From Cyclobacteriaceae bacterium (GTDB lineage: Bacteria; Bacteroidota; Bacteroidia; Cytophagales; Cyclobacteriaceae), in assembly GCA_028281285.1 (NCBI GenBank), contig JANQKF010000008.1:155505-219504 (forward strand): a stretch of 64,000 nucleotides of DNA. Direction: 5' to 3'. This document shows, piece after piece, positions 1 to 9,179 of the stretch. The notes below the pieces were generated by a model. It made no database searches, was not told where the DNA came from, and saw nothing but the letters and a program-made list of their open reading frames with translations. How positions within the stretch are numbered: position 1 is the stretch's first letter; each line of letters starts with the position of its first letter. Made by a program: the position numbers and the translations under genes.

Positions 1-3000
1 TCTTTAGTACTAAATTTAGGAATAAATATTTTGTCTTTAATGTCGTCAGGAATACCGGATCCATTATCACTGACCACAACCCTGGCTTTTGTGGGTGTAA
101 GCACTAGTTCCACTTCCAATTCAGGCTTGGAATCCTCCTCCACGGACTGTTGTGCATTAAGAATGAGATTATTGAAAATTCGACCCAGCAGCTTTTCGTC
201 CCCTTCGACCCAAATTGGATCTTTAGGCACGTTCACTCTGATCTGCACATCATCCTGGCTGAACAGGCGTACGGCTTTCTTCAATGTGTCGGCCAAGTCC
301 AGTTTCTCACTTAATGGTACCGGCATTTTAGCAAATGAAGAAAAAGATGTGGCTATATCGCTTAGTGTTTCTACCTGATTAAGTAAACTCTCAATTGGCT
401 TCTTATAGTCCTCACTAAGGTCTTCTTTTCCAGTTGTCAACACCCTCTGCAGATGCTGAAGCTTGAGTTTCATCGGTGTCAACGGGTTCTTGATCTCGTG
501 TGCGACCTGCTGAGCCATTTCCCTCCAGGCACTCTCCTTTTCACTCAGTGCAAGCGCTTTTTTACTCTTTTCCAGGTTGATCAACATTCGATTGTATTCC
601 TTAACCATCAACCCAATCTCATCATCAGCTGACCATTCTAAGGGTTCATTGTATTGAGAAAAAGTCGTGGTCTTGATTTTTTGAGTAAGGAATTTGAATG
701 GATAGGTGAGCATTCTCGAGGCCAGAAAGGATAGAAACACAAAAATCACAAAGATGAAGGTGAACGAGTTGAGAATATTTGAGACTATCTCCGTTTGTTG
801 CCTTTTCAGCTGTCCTTCCGATTCAAAGAAAGGCATGCTCACAATTCCAAGCAGTGCATTATCACCTGGTGACTTTATGGCATAATAAGTGGCCTGATAG
901 GTAAGATTACCCAGAAATTCATCGAACAGTTCTTTACTGGCACCATTCTCTACCAACAGCTCCATTGCATTGGGGTTGGCAAATGGTGATAAAATCTGGT
1001 TCTCGAAAATGAGACTTTGATTGGACGCAATTAACCTGCCTGAGGTATTATATAAGTTGATATCCGCCTGAGAATATTGACTGATCTCTGTGACACGTTT
1101 TTCCAGAGTCAGGTTAGTTTCACTTTGACCATTTAAAAACTCCTGAAGGGGGACGATTAGGTTATTTCCGGCACTTTCAGTGCTGTTAAGATACTCTGCT
1201 TCAATATTGCGCTGGACGGTGTTATTCACCAGTCTAAGTACTACGATACTAACGATGATCAAAGGTAAAAAGAAGGCGAAATTGAGCAGTAATTGAATTT
1301 TAGCGGAAATACTCACACCTCTTCTCTGCGCATTATAGATGATTGCGTTAATTAGGAAAAACAAGATGATCAGCCCTACTAAAAAGAGAAAGAACACTGA
1401 AAAATTGGTCACCACGAAACGTCTCGGGTATACTGGACTACTAATCACATAATACTCTGTGCTCGTCTTTCCGTCAATCACCAAATGTCGATATCCGGAT
1501 TGTTTGACCCCAACGCTCTTCAATTGATCCATGTCTTGTCCCTGAAAGGTAAAGTCACGGGCATAATTGAAGTTGCCATAAGCACTGATAATTTCACCAC
1601 CACGATAAAGGGCATAGTCGAATTTTTTAAGATCAGATCTACCATTTCCACTTTCCACTAAAAGCTGAGGTAAAATGCTATTGGCAAGTCGCTGCTGGCG
1701 ATCCAACTTGATTACTATATAGCCCACCGTAACATCATATCGTTTGATTTCGGTAAACAGATAATATTGAGTAAACGGAGTGGGAAACTCTTGTTTTACA
1801 AAAAATAGTGAATTGAATCCCGTTTTGTATTCTTCCTTTCCATACACCTCCAAAAGTGTCTGATAGTCAACAATGAAGTCATTGTTTATTGGTCTTCCAT
1901 TCCCACTAAACAACAGTACTTCGATATCATATTTATCAAAGTAATCACCCAAATAAGATCTCCTCACTTTTTGACGTATTAAATCCTTAGGAGAAAATGG
2001 GCTAGAGATATTTGTCTGAATCAGAATATCCTGCTCAATATTTTGCTTGACTGTTTGAAGTAGGAATTCGCCCGTCACATCATTTTCGGAAAGCAATTCT
2101 GTAGCCAATTCATTCTTGTCCTGAATTTCAGTATGCTTAATATGTTCGGTAAGTGTATAAGTATGAACAAACCCAAGAATAAAGGCAGTAATAAAGAAAT
2201 ACAAAAAAGTCTGATAACTCGCTTTGTTCACATGCGATGCAAGACTTAGGCTATGGATAGCAAAGAGATAAAAAGCATGAAGTGCCAATGCAGTGAACCA
2301 GACGGAATTGGTTAAGTATGCCATCGCACCCGCGACAACAAAAAGCAACGCAAACAAAACTGCAATTAGATTTCTTCTTTTGAATCTTTCACAAGCAGCT
2401 AAAGCATATTGAGAAACCAAAAAGTAGACTACTCCATTGATAAAAAGTGCCAGATAGCTGATCAGCTTCATAATGTCAATGGAAATGTCCTTGGAGATAT
2501 CCAATGACCATTGCGAATTATCCATAATGGAGTCTAGCTGAATGATGTGATAAGCAAGTGCTCCAAGTGAGGCCAGTATTATCACTGATATTGAGCCCCA
2601 GGAGGGTGACTTAAGGACCACTCGATTTTTAGCCAGCTGCCGTAAGGAATAGATAGTAACTGTAAGTAGCAGTATCTCATTTAAAAGAAGGTCTCCCAGA
2701 GAAGGTTGCCACCATGAGGCCGCATAAAATGCCGGATCAAAGATTGGAATATCCAATGTACTTCTGGGGTATTCGTAGCGAAGCAAGATCATTCTGACCA
2801 ATATCAAACCAGTCGTAACAGTTATTATACCCAACCATGGCTTCGCTTGTGAATTCATTATTCGCGCATACTTGAATATTCCAGTAATAAACAGTGAGAT
2901 AATGATCAGGTAGAAGATGAATATAAAGGTTTCATATCTGGGATAATGAATCTTCATCTGTGATGGCCCTTCCACAGAAAAAAGGAATATTCCTTCTCGT

Positions 3001-3560
3001 GATTCAATGTCTTTGTCTGTGGCAGGTTTCCGGAGATCGGATATTTCAAAATCAGTGTTGCCGAATATTCTTGAGTTTAGCCCATTCGACCTGAATGCCT
3101 TATCTATTGGGATATTTGCGCTTAAGGGGAGAAATCCAAAGATTTCTACCAACTGATTGTTCGTGCTGTTGAAAACTCTTCTTCTGATTAGATACTGTCC
3201 ACTCTTGATGTTGACATGACGATACAAATAGGATCCATCAACCAAGCCATACCTTGGAACAAACCGACTTGTCGACCAATAGGCTAATTGCCCATCCACA
3301 TAAATGAAGTAAGGGAGCGACTCACTTGGCTCCATACGATTAAAGAGTCGATGGAGGTCAACGACTGCTCTATCGGCCACTTGACTAAGCTGTTCATCTA
3401 ATCGCTGAACTTCCTTGGTAATGTTAGCAGATATTGTCTCTTGACTATTGACTCTTCTCTTTTGATCAGAGAAAATAGACTCGTCAATCACCAAAGCCGT
3501 AGTCAGCAACAACAGACTGGCAATGAGATAACCATGCAATGAAAGTATTTTTCTGAGCAC
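1..3560 (-). CDS. Large multi-TM sensor histidine kinase, NtrY-like (3' end truncated by window edge)
   Basis: Manual reverse translation from GTG at 3560 (VLRKILSLHGYLIASLLLLTTALVIDES...), open to the left edge. Contains H-box REMAQQVAHEIKNPLTPMKLKLQHLQ, N-box LGRIFNNLILNAQQSV and G-box VSDNGSGIP, with several TM blocks. Absent from the ORF track because its stop lies outside the window; H-box codon phase agrees with the GTG start. Confidence 0.9.
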   Translation of the reverse strand, partial: MLRKILSLHGYLIASLLLLTTALVIDESIFSDQKRRVNSQETISANITKEVQRLDEQLSQVADRAVVDLHRLFNRMEPSESLPYFIYVDGQLAYWSTSRFVPRYGLVDGSYLYRHVNIKSGQYLIRRRVFNSTNNQLVEIFGFLPLSANIPIDKAFRSNGLNSRIFGNTDFEISDLRKPATDKDIESREGIFLFSVEGPSQMKIHYPRYETFIFIFYLIIISLFITGIFKYARIMNSQAKPWLGIITVTTGLILVRMILLRYEYPRSTLDIPIFDPAFYAASWWQPSLGDLLLNEILLLTVTIYSLRQLAKNRVVLKSPSWGSISVIILASLGALAYHIIQLDSIMDNSQWSLDISKDISIDIMKLISYLALFINGVVYFLVSQYALAACERFKRRNLIAVLFALLFVVAGAMAYLTNSVWFTALALHAFYLFAIHSLSLASHVNKASYQTFLYFFITAFILGFVHTYTLTEHIKHTEIQDKNELATELLSENDVTGEFLLQTVKQNIEQDILIQTNISSPFSPKDLIRQKVRRSYLGDYFDKYDIEVLLFSGNGRPINNDFIVDYQTLLEVYGKEEYKTGFNSLFFVKQEFPTPFTQYYLFTEIKRYDVTVGYIVIKLDRQQRLANSILPQLLVESGNGRSDLKKFDYALYRGGEIISAYGNFNYARDFTFQGQDMDQLKSVGVKQSGYRHLVIDGKTSTEYYVISSPVYPRRFVVTNFSVFFLFLVGLIILFFLINAIIYNAQRRGVSISAKIQLLLNFAFFLPLIIVSIVVLRLVNNTVQRNIEAEYLNSTESAGNNLIVPLQEFLNGQSETNLTLEKRVTEISQYSQADINLYNTSGRLIASNQSLIFENQILSPFANPNAMELLVENGASKELFDEFLGNLTYQATYYAIKSPGDNALLGIVSMPFFESEGQLKRQQTEIVSNILNSFTFIFVIFVFLSFLASRMLTYPFKFLTQKIKTTTFSQYNEPLEWSADDEIGLMVKEYNRMLINLEKSKKALALSEKESAWREMAQQVAHEIKNPLTPMKLKLQHLQRVLTTGKEDLSEDYKKPIESLLNQVETLSDIATSFSSFAKMPVPLSEKLDLADTLKKAVRLFSQDDVQIRVNVPKDPIWVEGDEKLLGRIFNNLILNAQQSVEEDSKPELEVELVLTPTKARVVVSDNGSGIPDDIKDKIFIPKFSTK

Positions 3561-3600
3561 TGAAAAACCTTAAAAAACCCTCTAGAGGTGATATAAAGTA

Positions 3601-3996
3601 CTAATTATTTTGATCAGTTACTACTGGCTCCTTGTACTTCAGGTTGCCAAAAGCATAGAGGTAAAGAATTCGTGAGTACCTGAGTTGAAGAGGATAAAGC
3701 AAAATTACTGCCACGATGATCGAGGTCATAAATACATATGTCGGCTGCCGCCCGAATAGAAAATAAATCGTAAAGGCAACAGTCAGAAACAAGGCAACTG
3801 AGATAGCATAACTCACATACATGGCACCTTCAAAAAATCTTGGCTCACGAGCATACTGCACCCCACAATTTGGGCAGGTTTCGTGCATTTGCGTGAATTT
3901 TCTAAGGTTATATGGTTTGGACTTGAATAAGTCTCCCTCGTGACACTGAGGGCATTTACCCAATGCTATAGCCCGACCGACCGATTTTTTTGCCAT
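3601..3996 (-). CDS. DUF983 family membrane protein
   Basis: MAKKSVGRAIALGKCPQCHEGDLFKSKPYNLRKF...CPNCGVQYAREPRFFEGAMYVSYA: two CxxC pairs plus the DUF983-type FFEGAMYVSYA. Start set at internal Met of ORF 3601..4056. Confidence 0.85.
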   Translation of the reverse strand: MAKKSVGRAIALGKCPQCHEGDLFKSKPYNLRKFTQMHETCPNCGVQYAREPRFFEGAMYVSYAISVALFLTVAFTIYFLFGRQPTYVFMTSIIVAVILLYPLQLRYSRILYLYAFGNLKYKEPVVTDQNN

Positions 3997-4234
3997 TACG
4001 TTTACTGCTTCGGTACCAGAAATAAGCCAGCGTTCCCAAAAGAACGTAAGGCGCAAAAAAGAGGTAAAGAATACCGAGATTTAAGTTCGCTGCCATGGAA
4101 GTATCTCCGGCTGCAACACTCGACTCTACAGAACCTCGACACATCGCACATTGTGCCCAAGCCAAGTGCGCCTGCACTGCCAAGAGCATCAACATCCAAT
4201 ATCCTCGATTTAGTATTCTTCTCATTGATGACAA
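3956..4234 (-). CDS. Small membrane protein with signal-like N-terminus and CAMC motif, in cox cluster
   Basis: 92 aa, signal-like N-term, QCAMCRGSVESS, one further TM; overlaps the DUF983 gene start, consistent with operon packing. Confidence 0.65.
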   Translation of the reverse strand: MSSMRRILNRGYWMLMLLAVQAHLAWAQCAMCRGSVESSVAAGDTSMAANLNLGILYLFFAPYVLLGTLAYFWYRSSKRNGKKIGRSGYSIG

Positions 4235-4262
4235 AGTTACTATACAAACATGGTATTAACCA

Positions 4263-4793
4263 CTAAAACTGGTAATAAGGGCTGATCATTAAATAAACGA
4301 TTACCCCAGATATAGAGACGTACAGCCAAATGGGAAAAGTGAATTTTACAATTTTCTTATGCTTATCAATTCTTCCTTTCAAAGCATGGTTGAACGACAA
4401 TAGTACCAAAGGCACTACACCAATTGAAAGCAGAATGTGTGATAACAAAAAGAAATAGTAAAGACTCCGGACCATTCCTTCACCTCCGAACGGAGTCGAC
4501 TCCACAGTCGAATGATAGGTGATATACACCACAAGAAATATGGCGCCCAAGATAAAAGCGAGGGTCATGAAAAGCCGATGATATTCGATCCGCTTTTTTC
4601 TCACCATTACCAAGGCAATGATCAAACAAAGCGCTGTGGCCGTATTGATCATTCCGATCAGATGCGGCAGGAAGTAAATCCAATCAGCCTCATATTCTAC
4701 TTTTGTTGGCATAAATAGCAGCACGGCAACAGCCACCGGTATCAATACCGAAAGTATTCCTATTATCCACTTGGTTCTTTTCTCCGAACTCAT
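4263..4793 (-). CDS. DUF420 family membrane protein
   Basis: YEADWIYFLPHLIGMINTATALCLI...RIEYHRLFMTLAF...YHSTVESTPFGG: DUF420-like, position in cox cluster. Confidence 0.85.
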   Translation of the reverse strand: MSSEKRTKWIIGILSVLIPVAVAVLLFMPTKVEYEADWIYFLPHLIGMINTATALCLIIALVMVRKKRIEYHRLFMTLAFILGAIFLVVYITYHSTVESTPFGGEGMVRSLYYFFLLSHILLSIGVVPLVLLSFNHALKGRIDKHKKIVKFTFPIWLYVSISGVIVYLMISPYYQF

Positions 4794-5383
4794 TTCTCCT
4801 GGCTTAGTAAAATCTTTAACTCAAGAATTAATCGATCTGTTTCTTCACGATCGGAGATATCATAATATCCTCGAATCTGTTCTTCCTTATCCACCAACAC
4901 TACCCGATCATCCACATCATTCATCACCAATTCACAGTTTTTGAAGATGGTATAAGAAAGTGAATCAACTGGCCTGATCGACCAAAACCCCGGGTTGATA
5001 TTGACGCGATCATTGTAGACATCAACTGCAGATCGGGTAATCTTTGGGCTGTTCAAGAAGGAGAACATTAGAATATCTTTCTCCTCTCGGAATGCCTCTT
5101 GCACACGTTCCAGCTCCTCCAGTCGATCACCGAGCTCATCGGTAACTTCAGGCTCAAAATGATAGATCTTGTGGACTACCTGAGAAGCGGGTCTGGTAAA
5201 CACTTTATAGGGAGCATCTTTGCTTCTCCCACAATCTGTATTCAATGTATCCGCAACACCTTCGACATAGTATACCGGTATATCAAATCGATTCTCACCA
5301 AGAAGTTTTAGCATGATGAAGACGATAGCCGGAATCAGAATAATTCCTCCCAGTAACAACGATTTTTTTTGGTAAGACTTCAT
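4790..5383 (-). CDS. SCO1/SenC-like protein lacking the CxxxC motif
   Basis: C-terminal VVLVDKEEQIRGYYDISDREETDRLILELKILL resembles the SCO C-terminus; no CxxxC; ATGA overlap with DUF420 gene. Confidence 0.7.
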   Translation of the reverse strand: MKSYQKKSLLLGGIILIPAIVFIMLKLLGENRFDIPVYYVEGVADTLNTDCGRSKDAPYKVFTRPASQVVHKIYHFEPEVTDELGDRLEELERVQEAFREEKDILMFSFLNSPKITRSAVDVYNDRVNINPGFWSIRPVDSLSYTIFKNCELVMNDVDDRVVLVDKEEQIRGYYDISDREETDRLILELKILLSQEK

Positions 5384-5389
5384 ATAAAA

Positions 5390-5417
5390 AAATCAGGCCA
5401 ATTGCTCAACCTGATTT
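5390..5417 (-). terminator. Intrinsic terminator-like hairpin between coxIV and sco-like gene
   Basis: AAATCAGG...CCTGATTT stem; on minus strand followed by a T-run abutting the sco ATG. Confidence 0.6.
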
Positions 5418-5437
5418 CAATTCAATGTCATTATAAA

Positions 5438-5818
5438 CTAGTGACCACCATCTTCATGGTGTTCCGTTTTTGCTGGTTCCATGGCATCTTGAGTACCACG
5501 ACCATCTTTGATAGCAGAGCCTTCAATATTGACCAAGGCCACGATCAACCAAATGATAAAGATCATTGGCAGAAGAATGGTAAACATAAGACTTCTTACT
5601 TCATGTCCTAAGTGCATAAACTCACTTACGATAAATCCAGCCTTCACAATTGTAAGCGAAACGAATATGACGTTCAATAGCATCCCTTTCGCCATTGTAA
5701 AGGCGAACACATATTCAATGGCGGTTACAACAGCAAGGATTAACGCTACTTTCCATATCCCTCGGATCTTAGCCGGATCCGCTGGTTGAACTACTACATT
5801 AGAGGTTGCTTGTTCCAT
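5438..5818 (-). CDS. Cytochrome c oxidase subunit IV-like (caa3-type small subunit)
   Basis: 126 aa, three TM segments, IWKVALILAVVTAIEYVFAF...FIVSEFMHLGHEVRSLMFTILLPMIFIIWLIVAL. Confidence 0.85.
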   Translation of the reverse strand: MEQATSNVVVQPADPAKIRGIWKVALILAVVTAIEYVFAFTMAKGMLLNVIFVSLTIVKAGFIVSEFMHLGHEVRSLMFTILLPMIFIIWLIVALVNIEGSAIKDGRGTQDAMEPAKTEHHEDGGH

Positions 5819-5836
5819 AATTCAAAAGTCTTTAGA

Positions 5837-6604
5837 TCAGATAAGGTAGAAGAATGTGAAAACGAATACCCAAACAAGGTCTACAAAGTGCCAGTACAAT
5901 CCTACCTTCTCAATCATTTCATAATGGCCCCTGCGTTCGTACATACCATTGGCCGCATTGAAGAAGATTATAATATTTATCACTACTCCCGAGAACACAT
6001 GGAATCCATGGAATCCCGTAATGAAGAAGAATAGCGCTGCAAAGGCAGGTGGCCCATATTGGTTGAATGTCAGGTTGGCCCCGTATATCTCATAATTATC
6101 TATCCATATTCCGTTGACCACCACATCGGCAATCGTTGCTGTATCAGTTCCATGGATGAAGTGAGTCCATTCCCAAGCCTGGCAAGTCAAAAACGCAAAA
6201 CCGCCAATGATGGTCCAAAGCATCCACTTCACTACATTTTTCTTATCCATTCTATGCCCTGCTTCCACAGCCAATACCATGGTCACACTACTCATAATGA
6301 GAATGAAGGTCATCAATCCTACGAAGACCAATGGAAGCTCTACACCATGAAAACCGGGGAATGCTTCATAAACCTTCTCCGGGATTGGCCAGTATTCAGT
6401 AGAGAATACAAACTCATCCACAGGTCCTTTATACGCAGAAGCACTGAAGCGAATGAATGCATAAGTGATCAATAAGCCGGAAAAAGTAAAGGCATCCGAC
6501 AGCAGGAAAAACCACATCATCAGTTTTCCATAGCTAGCCTTAAACGGGCCTACTCCTCCTCGCCATGGGCTTTTGTTATCGACCGAAATCGCTGTACTAG
6601 ACAT
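5837..6604 (-). CDS. Cytochrome c oxidase subunit III
   Basis: Typical GFHGFHVFSGVV...YWHFVDLVWVFVFTFFYL. Confidence 0.93.
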   Translation of the reverse strand: MSSTAISVDNKSPWRGGVGPFKASYGKLMMWFFLLSDAFTFSGLLITYAFIRFSASAYKGPVDEFVFSTEYWPIPEKVYEAFPGFHGVELPLVFVGLMTFILIMSSVTMVLAVEAGHRMDKKNVVKWMLWTIIGGFAFLTCQAWEWTHFIHGTDTATIADVVVNGIWIDNYEIYGANLTFNQYGPPAFAALFFFITGFHGFHVFSGVVINIIIFFNAANGMYERRGHYEMIEKVGLYWHFVDLVWVFVFTFFYLI

Positions 6605-6613
6605 AAATTTTAA

Positions 6614-7198
6614 TTAATGATTCAGCAATAAAAATATGTACAAATAAATCCACAATCCGCCCAGGAAGTGCCAGTATGTTGTACACATTTCCATGTTCAA
6701 CATATTCTTTGAATGCACTTTATACCTCAAAGACGAAATTAGGATATATATCAAATAAATCACACCACTCACTAAGTGTAAGCCATGCAAACCGGTAATC
6801 ACATACATGAAAGAGCCTGCTGGGTTACCCACAAAATAGACTCCCGCATCAACCAATTGCCCCCAAGCTGTATACTGAGTTCCGAAAAATGCCAGTCCCG
6901 TTATCACCGACAAGGTCATCGCAATTTTTAGGTTACCGAGGTTATCTCGTTTGGCTGAAATGTACCCCCAATGCAGAAATATACTGCTCACTACAATGAT
7001 GACAGTGGAGACTATCAACATTTGCGGCATCTCGTATTCCAACCAATTCCCATCGGCCTGACGTACGATATGGGCACTGGTCATTGCAGCGAAAATCATC
7101 ATCACAGTGACTATAAAAAGCCACAATGCGAACTTCTGCGGGTGCATGGCCAAAGGCCTGCCCGGCTGTTTTTCTACTAATTGATAATTCTCAGCCAT
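6614..7198 (-). CDS. Cytochrome c oxidase subunit III paralog
   Basis: GLHGLHLVSGVIYLIY...TTYWHFLGGLWIYLYIFLLLN; ATG 7198 overlaps the cyoE stop. Confidence 0.92.
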   Translation of the reverse strand: MAENYQLVEKQPGRPLAMHPQKFALWLFIVTVMMIFAAMTSAHIVRQADGNWLEYEMPQMLIVSTVIIVVSSIFLHWGYISAKRDNLGNLKIAMTLSVITGLAFFGTQYTAWGQLVDAGVYFVGNPAGSFMYVITGLHGLHLVSGVIYLIYILISSLRYKVHSKNMLNMEMCTTYWHFLGGLWIYLYIFLLLNH

Positions 7199-8100
7199 CA
7201 TTTCACTATATCCAACAAAAAGGCAATCTGAACAATAGGTAAGTACAGAAATGATCCGAACATTATCCTCAATGCAGATTTCCTTGATTGATCTTTCATT
7301 AACTTGATTGTAGAGGCCAAAAACAGCACTCCACAAACTGTAACAATTACAGCTGAATTAATCCCCGTTAATCCAAAATAGGTAGGCAGCAAGCCAAGGG
7401 GAATTAAGAACAGCGTGTATGTCATGATTTGAAAAGCGGTTTTCAAGTCTTTTTCTCCTTGAACAGGTAGTAACTTGAAGCCTGCTTTTTTATAGTCTTC
7501 ATCAGCCACCCAGGCAATCGCCCAGAAATGTGGGAACTGCCAAATGAATTGAATTCCGAAGATGATTAATGCAGCATGATTAATATCTCCCGTTGCGGCT
7601 GTCCATCCCAATAGTGGGGGCAACGCACCAGGAAACGCGCCTACGAATACCGCGATAGGTCCTACTCTTTTCAGAGGAGTATAGACAAAGCTGTATAAAA
7701 TCATGGATAGCACGGCCAATCCAGTAGTCAATGGGTTGGTCCATTGCAATAGAATTAATATTCCCAGAACAGTCAACATTCCAGCAAACCATAATGCTTC
7801 ACTCGGGCTGATTCGATTGGTCGGTAATGGACGAGATTTGGTCCGTTTCATCAAACCATCATATTCTTTTTCCCAAACCTGGTTGATGGTACACGAAGCC
7901 CCTGAGATCAACCATCCTCCAATAAACAGCATGGTTAATTGAGTCCAATCGACAGCACCTCCCATAGCCAGCGTATAACCGAAGGCTGAAGAAAATGATA
8001 CTAACAGAGAAAGTCTCATCTTGACCAATTCCATATAGACCTTGATCTTCTGAGCAATCAATGTTGAAATTCCAATATTTGCCGAATTGCCTGTTATCAT
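7198..8100 (-). CDS. cyoE: Protoheme IX farnesyltransferase (heme O synthase)
   Basis: UbiA-type motifs: NQVWEKEYDGLMKRTKSRPLPTNRISP, FIWQFPHFWAIAWVADEDYKKAGFKLLP. Confidence 0.95.
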   Translation of the reverse strand: MITGNSANIGISTLIAQKIKVYMELVKMRLSLLVSFSSAFGYTLAMGGAVDWTQLTMLFIGGWLISGASCTINQVWEKEYDGLMKRTKSRPLPTNRISPSEALWFAGMLTVLGILILLQWTNPLTTGLAVLSMILYSFVYTPLKRVGPIAVFVGAFPGALPPLLGWTAATGDINHAALIIFGIQFIWQFPHFWAIAWVADEDYKKAGFKLLPVQGEKDLKTAFQIMTYTLFLIPLGLLPTYFGLTGINSAVIVTVCGVLFLASTIKLMKDQSRKSALRIMFGSFLYLPIVQIAFLLDIVK

Positions 8101-9179
8101 AGCGCTGTTTCCAGCTTAAATTTTTTATTTCTAATCAGTAAGAGCAGATAATACTGAACTCCTACAATCAGTGTTCCTAACAGCAGATGTATTGGTTGAA
8201 CAAAAGCAGGCACACCAAAATATGCCATAATCACACCACTAAGAATCTCAATCAGAATTATCGAGATCAATAGCAATGTCGGCCATCTTAACGGCTCAGA
8301 TACCTGTTCCTTGCGAATCAGTAAAAACACCAAATACAGGTGTATACCCAATAGCAAGATGGAGTATGAACGATGTATCAAAAACTCAATCCCCAGGTTC
8401 TTGATCCATTCTGATCGGGCCAGTTCTTTGGCTACCAAATCAATGGCTTCTCTTACCTGTGTACCAAGAACGATCTGAATTACACTCAACGCCAAACAGA
8501 CAATCACGACCCACTGAATTCTATTTCGATTCTGAAGTTCAACCTCAACAATACTTCTCTTAGATCGATAGTGCACGTAGATCAATAGCAACACAATAAG
8601 TATTGCCAACAACATGTGCACGGTGATCATCCATTGAAGTAAATTGGTGGATACTACCACCGAACCGATCCAGCCTTGGAAGCCGACCAATACAAATGCA
8701 ATAAATGAAAGAACGACTATCGTTTTATCAACCTTTCGGTACCTCAATGAGAACACGAATGTTCCAAAAATCAAGATGCCGATAATCGCCCCGATCAGGC
8801 GATTCACATATTCTGTCCAGGTTTTGGTTGCGTTGAAGTCTTCCTCTTCCAAAATGGAAGGATCATTCTTCACCTGGTCAGCGAGCTCATTGAACCCGAG
8901 AGCTGTCAAGTAGTTGGCGAACCTTACATTCTTTTCAGCTCGTTGTTGAGAATAAATCTCTTTATAGTCTTCCGGAAGCTGACTTACCTCTGTTGGGGGT
9001 ACCCAACTCCCGAAACATTTTGGCCAATCGGGACATCCCATCCCTGAGCCGGTACTTCTCACAATTCCCCCTACTAAAATCAGCAGGTAAACTGCAATGA
9101 TCGTGACGGCACTAAACCGCCTAAAGAGCCTGCCCTTAATGAGCTCCGTGCCCGTGTTCGAGGTGCTCTCCTGTTTCAT
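8097..9179 (-). CDS. ctaA: Heme A synthase (COX15/CtaA)
   Basis: GGIVRSTGSGMGCPDWPKCFGSWVPPT...IHRSYS...QPIHLLLGT. Confidence 0.94.
   Translation of the reverse strand: MKQESTSNTGTELIKGRLFRRFSAVTIIAVYLLILVGGIVRSTGSGMGCPDWPKCFGSWVPPTEVSQLPEDYKEIYSQQRAEKNVRFANYLTALGFNELADQVKNDPSILEEEDFNATKTWTEYVNRLIGAIIGILIFGTFVFSLRYRKVDKTIVVLSFIAFVLVGFQGWIGSVVVSTNLLQWMITVHMLLAILIVLLLIYVHYRSKRSIVEVELQNRNRIQWVVIVCLALSVIQIVLGTQVREAIDLVAKELARSEWIKNLGIEFLIHRSYSILLLGIHLYLVFLLIRKEQVSEPLRWPTLLLISIILIEILSGVIMAYFGVPAFVQPIHLLLGTLIVGVQYYLLLLIRNKKFKLETAL

Noticed and set aside
31-378. Plus-strand ORF of 115 aa
   Set aside because: Antisense to the histidine kinase N/G boxes; low-complexity Ser-rich translation, no family signal.
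3940-4266. Plus-strand ORF of 108 aa in cox cluster
   Set aside because: Antisense shadow of the small CAMC membrane protein and DUF983 genes.
6614-7336. Longer 240-aa start for the second cox3 gene
   Set aside because: The extra 46 aa overlap cyoE and look non-native; MAENYQLVEKQPGRPLAMHPQKFALW fits the family start.
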